Assembly: GCA_964023205.1 (NCBI GenBank)
Contig: OZ026833.1
Coordinates: 38,843,137-38,907,136 of the forward strand
Direction of reading: 5' to 3'
Length of the DNA stretch: 64,000 nt
From: Lutraria lutraria
Lineage: Eukaryota > Mollusca > Bivalvia > Venerida > Mactridae
Shown in pieces: positions 61,001 through 64,000 of this stretch. Position numbers and translations under genes: made by a program. The stretch's first letter is position 1. Every line of letters starts with the position of its first letter. The notes below the pieces were generated by a model. The model was not told the DNA's origin, ran no database searches, and was given only the letters and a program-made list of their open reading frames with translations.

Positions 61001-64000
61001 TGTCCACGGTGACCTTGACCTTTGAGCAAGCGACACAGTGTTTGCGCATGGCACATCGTCTTGTTAAGATGAACATTTGTGCCAAATTATTGCAAAATCC
61101 AATCATGCATGACAAAGTTATGAGCCGGACACGAAAATTCCGTCACACACACACAAACATGTACACACCAACGGACAGGGTAAACACTATATGCCATCCG
61201 CCATTTCATGGGGGGGGGCATAACAATAAAAACAATAAAAATTAAATGACTATGAGAGAAATGTTAAACGTATGTGTTTATCGAAACACGTCAAACAAGT
61301 ATTTTTGTCCATGACAATAATAATATGGAATGCAAGTATCATAATTATTAATATCATATAATATAGAACATTTTATAACACAGACTAAATGGTTTTAAAC
61401 AATATGTAAAATAATTACAACTTTTCCTGAAGATTATCGTAGGAGAAGAAATACAATGTCAATGTATCATAGCAAAATGTCCGAAGATTTTTTATAATTG
61501 TCAGTTTATGATAGCAATAAAATAAAAAGAAATCACACAATAATAGATATCAACATTACAAGTATCTGAGATAAATTATGTCATTAATACATATTTTGGG
61601 CATTCACAAGTCACTGGTTTATATTGACTAACACCAAAAGTAATTTGTATTTACAGTCTGTATCCAGAAAAAATATGAAACAATCCATGTAATATTTCTT
61701 AAGTTATCAATTTGAACAGAAAGGCAGCAGTAACACTTTATACCCTTCCGAATGGCAGGAGCATAAACAATTTGTAGCATTGACTCTAGAAAGAAATGGT
61801 ATCTAAACTAAATATTTCACATCTTGTTTCTTCATAAAATCTGTTTTTCCAGAATTTTCACATGCTGAAATCTGTGTAATTTGTAGCGTATGTCCCCCGC
61901 AAACTTAAATTATAAACAAAGGTGTTTTAGATTTCAATTTTTGTACAATAATATTTCAATCATAAAAATACAAAATTCAGGACAATCTCATTTTTGCAGA
62001 ATCTGTCTAATAAAAAGCACATACAGTAACACATATATATTATTATGTACCAATAATATAATATGCTTCATTTATACTGAAACACAGACCGAAGTATCAT
62101 ACTAAGTACTAATTGATATATTATGATTATGACAGTATGTTTTGACAGTAAATATTGAAAACAATTCAATATGTATCCTCTGTTTATTAAAATGAGGATA
62201 AATACTGGAATTAAAAAATTGATCAAACGTTACAATAAAACAGATAACAATATTCGCAGTAGTACTTATTACACTGTCAGTCTAATTTATATGTTGTGTA
62301 AGAATCACGAGTCATACAAAATGGTTATCAAAAATACAGAATATATCGCTTACCTAGTATGTGAAGATGCATCTGGTATTGGTGCTACATCAAGTTCTCT
62401 CATCAACCCATCCATTGATTTCTACATTATCTGTGAAAAGAATGTATAGAAATGATACTTTATAAAACCATACACTGTCAAAAAATATATAACATTAACA
62501 ACCGGTCAAAGATATATTGAGAACTAATGAAATATAATTATCTATTAATTGCTGATTACCTATCTTGACGTCTGCCAGCAAGTGTCATGTTAGTATTTTA
62601 TGTATATTTGAGGTTTGCTGTTTAACGGTGTCTTACACAGTTGGCTTGTAAGTATCATTCTTAACTAAATTAAAACCCAACAAGAAAAGTTTATACCTAA
62701 TCTGATTTGATGATCAGAATAAATTGATTAGTTTACCCAGTAGCAATTCAAAAACCTTTCATTCAATGTGTCAATATGTTTTGGTTGTATCCTGTAAGAA
62801 GGTAAAATATTAGAAAGTATGCATATAAATTATTTATCAATTACATACCAGTTCCAAGTAATGTACTCGTATTAACCGAAAATCTCGGCATTCTTGTAAT
62901 CTTTTGTCTGCGAGTGCGAGTCTTTCCGTATAGGCAACTCTGTTCACCGTTCTACGCATCGTACGTACATAATCCACCAAGTCCCCGTTTTAATGTTCAT
63001 TGTTGTAACAGGTGAGGCGGACGGGATCAAGATGACAGGGTGATCACACTGTCAACTGATTCAAAAGAACACTGAGTTCTATAATCCGCTGACCCAATTT
63101 TCCGAGAGTCAATTTCAACAAGCTTGCCACCAACACGGTTTATTACATTTTGTGACGTAATCACATCACACTTCGAGTTAACACAAACATACGCTTCACA
63201 CTCTGAACCGACATAATATTTGCGATCAATTTCACAGTTATTGATAGTTTATTTCTTCCAAGTTTACGATTCTTATAATGTCTACCGCGATTTATTTTAT
63301 TTGTACCGCCATATAGATTTCTGAGAATCCGGGCACTTCGACGGAAAACCCCGCAAACTATTTTTAGAATTATCGACCGTTGACGGATTCAGTTTCGGGC
63401 GTTTACGACTTAACGGGACATCACGAAATTTGTCGATGTTAGTCGATACGCGTTATGTGTATTAAGCCTTAATTAACAATGTATAAATGCCTATAAACTG
63501 AACAAAATATTTTGGAATAATTTTTTCCTCCGTATAAATGCATGTTCGAAATACGAAATAGTACCTAAAAACATTACCTAAAAACTAAAGAAAAAGAAAA
63601 AAATGGGTTTGAACCCATTGTCCTCGGGAATATGTCAATATATCAGTACAATTCATGACATTGAGCACTCTTCAAAATGGAGGCTATACATTAGAGATCG
63701 AAGTCCTTAAGACATGCGTCAATACGACTCTTATGCTCAGTCTAGAACAATCGTATGAAATATGAATGTTAATTGTTTTTCATGAAATACACATAATTGC
63801 AATTGAGACAACACAGACTTTCAGAACATTTTCATCGCCTAATCTTACATAAGTGTATTTTGACTTTAATTTTAAAAGTGTTTTTCCCTTTTTTAAATGA
63901 AAAAACAAACATAATGTCCTGTGCGTTGGTATGGTTAAAAATATTCGAAAGAATTATAACTTTATATAATAGGAGGAACGGTAGATGTTATTGTTCACAA
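55037..64000 (+). CDS. HSPA12-like HSP70-family protein, 5' part (gene runs off the window)
   Basis: Spliced gene, with exons given separately below. The joined reading frame gives about 251 residues, the N-terminal part of the ATPase domain. Visible landmarks: phosphate-1 motif DFGTTYSG at residues ~26-33, WVITVPAIW at ~166-174, LEPEAAS at ~200-206 and phosphate-2 motif DAGGGTVDV at ~240-248. Together these fit the divergent HSPA12A/B branch of the HSP70 superfamily and not a canonical HSP70, which is much more conserved and often has no introns. Family members are about 600-700 residues, so well over half lies to the right. The role in this animal is unknown; stress- and immunity-linked expression of expanded HSPA12 genes is reported in bivalves generally. 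I see no frameshift or in-frame stop in the exons. One oddity is W in place of the usual Y/F after TYSG. The N-terminus depends on the proposed exon 1. Confidence 0.88.
55058..55844 (+). other. Putative intron 1 of the HSPA12-like gene
   Basis: Runs from GTTAGA to CATAG if exon 1 is correct (787 bp). Overlapping short open frames on both strands are by-products of the inverted repeat inside it. A small palindrome, GCATGTAACATGC, lies around 55,163-55,175. Confidence 0.4.
55375..55825. repeat. Imperfect inverted repeat (foldback / MITE-like)
   Basis: The left arm, 55,375-55,507, is matched in reverse complement by 55,570-55,825. Paired words include TTCGCTACAGTTCGCT (left) against AGCGAACTGTAGCGAA (right), TTTTCACATAGACAT against ATGTCTATGTGAAAA, AAACTTTGCATGATCGTAGCA against its complement, and TTTTAAGCGAAAA against TTTTCGCTTAAAA. 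The right arm carries about 115 extra bases in its middle (around 55,640-55,750), which is either an insertion there or a deletion in the left arm. The loop is about 60 bp. The right arm ends only about 20 bp before the exon acceptor at 55,845. Confidence 0.85.
55845..55984 (+). CDS. HSPA12-like gene exon with phosphate-1 motif
   Basis: Follows an AG at 55,843-55,844 and ends at a GTAAAT donor. The frame opens with 13 mostly polar residues (VADESKSTRSNKL), then MVAAIDFGTTYSGWA, the phosphate-1 ATP-binding loop of the actin/HSP70 fold, then SDYQQNPIKIS, typical of HSPA12 proteins at this place. It ends in phase 2; the first base of the next exon completes a Trp codon. The internal ATG at 55,884 is an alternative start, but the open, in-frame polar stretch before it back to a splice acceptor makes an upstream exon more likely. 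Confidence 0.88.
56268..56448 (+). CDS. HSPA12-like gene exon (residues ~54-114)
   Basis: The acceptor is TTAAG at 56,263-56,267 and the donor is GTAAGA directly after the AAA codon. The frame reads NSGKHISMKAPTTVL, then KPDG and FGYDAENRFAELA, and ends RFKMLLYDNK. The 'KAPTTVLxxPDG ... FGYxAE' pattern is characteristic of HSPA12 proteins. The ATG at 56,290 lies inside the exon and is not a start. It enters in phase 2 and leaves in phase 0. The preceding intron is only 283 bp. Confidence 0.9.
56664..56885 (+). CDS. HSPA12-like gene exon (residues ~115-188)
   Basis: Preceded by ATTTATAG and followed by the donor GTAGTA. The 74-codon frame starts TLKRNDQIEDTSGKQL, contains AKTVFSLVLRYLRDDLL and then WVITVPAIW, the HSP70-fold strand equivalent to 'ITVPAYF' of canonical HSP70s, and ends in RECAIE. 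Both boundaries are phase 0. Introns on either side are 215 bp (left) and 2,463 bp (right). Confidence 0.9.
56924..58197. mobile_element. Possible foldback element with GGCC..TTTCATCAA ends
   Basis: The left end reads ATTGGCCTCATTTCATCAA (near 56,924). The right end reads GATGAAACAGGGCCAAT (to about 58,197), an inverted match with two or three mismatches. Near each end is AAGATAC/TTAAG-type sequence with short palindromes (CCTAAACTTAGG around 58,071). This may be one ~1.27-kb non-autonomous element or two separate short MITE fragments facing each other. No transposase frame lies between the ends. Confidence 0.35.
58285..58995 (+). repeat. Degenerate tandem repeat, ~140-bp unit
   Basis: Four decayed units begin near 58,407, 58,550, 58,688 and 58,834 (spacing about 143, 138 and 146 bp). 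Each contains a GG(A/G)TCA(T/C)-type start, a variant of TAGGTCACCAGGGCAAAT, a variant of AACCTTGTTAACACTCTAGA and a GATTGGATC-like segment. A leading section with ATGAGCCCATGTGTTCAGGG (58,292 on) seems to be the element's left end. I recall similar dispersed sequences from mollusc genomes but cannot name the family. Confidence 0.7.
59349..59511 (+). CDS. HSPA12-like gene exon ending inside the phosphate-2 motif
   Basis: The acceptor is AAAAG at 59,344-59,348 and the donor is GTATGT at 59,512. The frame begins AGIKSKDLLIALEPEAAS, the HSPA12 counterpart of the 'NEPTAAA' region of HSP70, then has a lysine/glutamate-rich stretch (residues ~213-221) and ends VVDAG plus one base of a Gly codon (phase 1). 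The intron splits the DAGGGTVDV phosphate-2 loop, which is completed by the exon at the right window edge. Confidence 0.9.
60302..61245 (+). mobile_element. Composite non-autonomous repeat with four internal copies
   Basis: The left end contains ATGAATGCCCCCGCCATTTC and the right end contains CCATTTCATGGGGGGGGGCAT, so the ends look like imperfect inverted repeats built on ATGCCCCC. Inside are four direct repeats starting with (T/G)GTGACCTTGACCTTTGAG at 60,521, 60,694, 60,851 and 61,009 (spacing 173, 157 and 158 bp). The last two are nearly identical. A short CA run (about 61,144-61,154) lies before the right end. Open frames of 60-80 codons in it are repeat-derived. Similar elements are, from memory, widespread in bivalve genomes; no encoded enzyme is seen. 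Confidence 0.75.
62354..62430 (-). other. Candidate minus-strand exon (antisense or nested gene)
   Basis: Read on the minus strand, a long pyrimidine tract ending TTCTTTTCACAG precedes 62,430, and a near-consensus donor, CTAG|GTAAGC, follows 62,354. Between them, an ATG at 62,415 opens a frame starting MDGLMRELDVAPIPD that stays open to the donor (20 codons plus two bases). Residue composition is coding-like, not AT-noise. I do not recognise the protein and could not identify the following exon. An acceptor near 61,786 (TTTCTTTCTAG) is in a compatible phase, but its frame stops after about 25 codons. It could be a 5' coding exon of a nested gene or part of a non-coding antisense RNA. Confidence 0.4.
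62849..63000 (-). other. Candidate minus-strand first exon (non-coding)
   Basis: On the minus strand a donor, ACTG|GTATGT, ends at 62,849. Upstream of it lies CpG-rich sequence that would suit a 5' untranslated exon. Together with the candidate exon at 62,354-62,430 it would make a 418-bp intron. The transcription start is not defined, so the outer limit is nominal. Confidence 0.3.
62861..63480. promoter_or_regulatory. CpG-rich block, possible internal promoter
   Basis: By hand count about 40 CpG dinucleotides fall in these ~620 bp, against about five in the 540 bp from 61,801 to 62,340. The change is abrupt on both sides. In a genome where CpG is otherwise sparse, such a block suggests an unmethylated promoter or a conserved regulatory element. 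It lies immediately upstream, on the minus strand, of the candidate antisense exons. No TATA box or clear core motif was identified. Confidence 0.45.
63603..63670 (-). repeat. tRNA-like remnant (pseudogene or SINE head)
   Basis: On the minus strand there is a GCTCAATG stretch resembling an A-box/D-arm region, then about 40 bp later TGGGTTCAAACCCA, a good T-arm with a B-box match (GGTTCAAACCC), followed directly by a T-run that could end Pol III transcription. No acceptor stem or proper anticodon arm is evident, so this is not called as a functional tRNA. It may be a decayed tRNA-derived SINE. Confidence 0.3.
63973..64000 (+). CDS. HSPA12-like gene exon, start only (window edge)
   Basis: An AG at 63,971-63,972 is followed by two bases that complete the split Gly codon and then GTVDVIVH. 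This restores DAGGGTVDV across a 4,461-bp intron in the correct phase. The rest of the exon lies outside the window. The pyrimidine tract before the acceptor is weak (AT-rich), but the phase and motif match make the call safe. Confidence 0.88.

Larger units (their letters stand above)
59512..63972 (+). other. Intron 5 of the HSPA12-like gene
   Basis: A 4,461-bp intron splitting the phosphate-2 motif. It starts GTATGT and ends ATAATAG. It contains the composite repeat at 60,302-61,245, candidate minus-strand exons at 62,354-62,430 and 62,849 onward, a CpG-rich block and a tRNA-like remnant. Segments 59,600-60,300 and 61,250-62,340 are plain AT-rich DNA in which I see nothing definite. Confidence 0.8.

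Noticed and set aside
60606..61245. Three 60-81 codon frames sharing MSTVTLTFEQATQ-like text
   Set aside because: They are translations of the internal units of the composite repeat; similarity follows repeat phase.
61695..61790. Second coding exon of the minus-strand transcript (acceptor TTTCTTTCTAG near 61,786)
   Set aside because: The phase fits, but the frame stops after about 25 codons with unconvincing composition and no clear polyadenylation signal; too weak to list as a feature.
61890..62105. 71-codon plus-strand open frame
   Set aside because: Asn/Ile/Tyr-rich AT noise in an intron with no motif or supporting splice frame.
62171..62449. 92-codon plus-strand open frame
   Set aside because: AT-rich with no motif; its more coding-like 3' end is antisense to the candidate minus-strand exon.

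Overview
The window is animal nuclear DNA, most likely from a bivalve mollusc. The lineage call rests on three things: a spliced gene of the HSPA12-like HSP70 group, which is heavily expanded in bivalves; dispersed repeats built on a GTGACCTTGACCTTTGA-type motif, which I associate with mollusc genomes; and AT-rich introns and intergenic DNA. No prokaryotic, viral or organellar gene organisation is visible.

Layout. (1) 1-~52,360: one uninterrupted head-to-tail satellite array of 64-67 bp monomers, roughly 790 copies. It enters from the left window edge and decays into unique DNA on the right. It has no open reading frame and I see no transposon insertion. Long-range structure is layered. A ~6.9 kb higher-order unit spans the first ~25 kb: spacing is exactly 6,900 bp over most of two copies, and the third copy differs by a 335-bp loss and tandem gains of 1,252 and 2,090 bp. 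The middle holds ~3.0-3.1 kb blocks nested in an exact 3,876-bp duplication. The right third holds further offsets of 1,186, 3,676, ~4,006, 2,096, 3,274 and 4,454 bp. (2) ~52,361-55,036: AT-rich intergenic DNA with nothing convincingly coding. (3) 55,037 (or 55,845)-64,000 and beyond: the 5' part of an HSPA12-like gene on the + strand. Four exons are well supported (55,845-55,984; 56,268-56,448; 56,664-56,885; 59,349-59,511). A fifth begins 28 bp before the window end, and a short first exon at 55,037-55,057 is proposed. Splice phases agree at every junction, and the joined reading frame carries the phosphate-1 and phosphate-2 ATP-binding motifs of the actin/HSP70 fold. The protein is cut by the window edge at about residue 251.

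The introns carry most of the remaining structure: an imperfect inverted repeat just before exon 2, a possible foldback element and a tandem ~140-bp degenerate repeat in intron 4, and a composite repeat with four ~158-173 bp internal copies in intron 5. Intron 5 also holds a CpG-rich block (62,861-63,480) beside two candidate minus-strand exons with good splice sites, suggesting a nested antisense transcript, plus a tRNA-like remnant. All calls come from reading the sequence by eye; no alignment or search was run.
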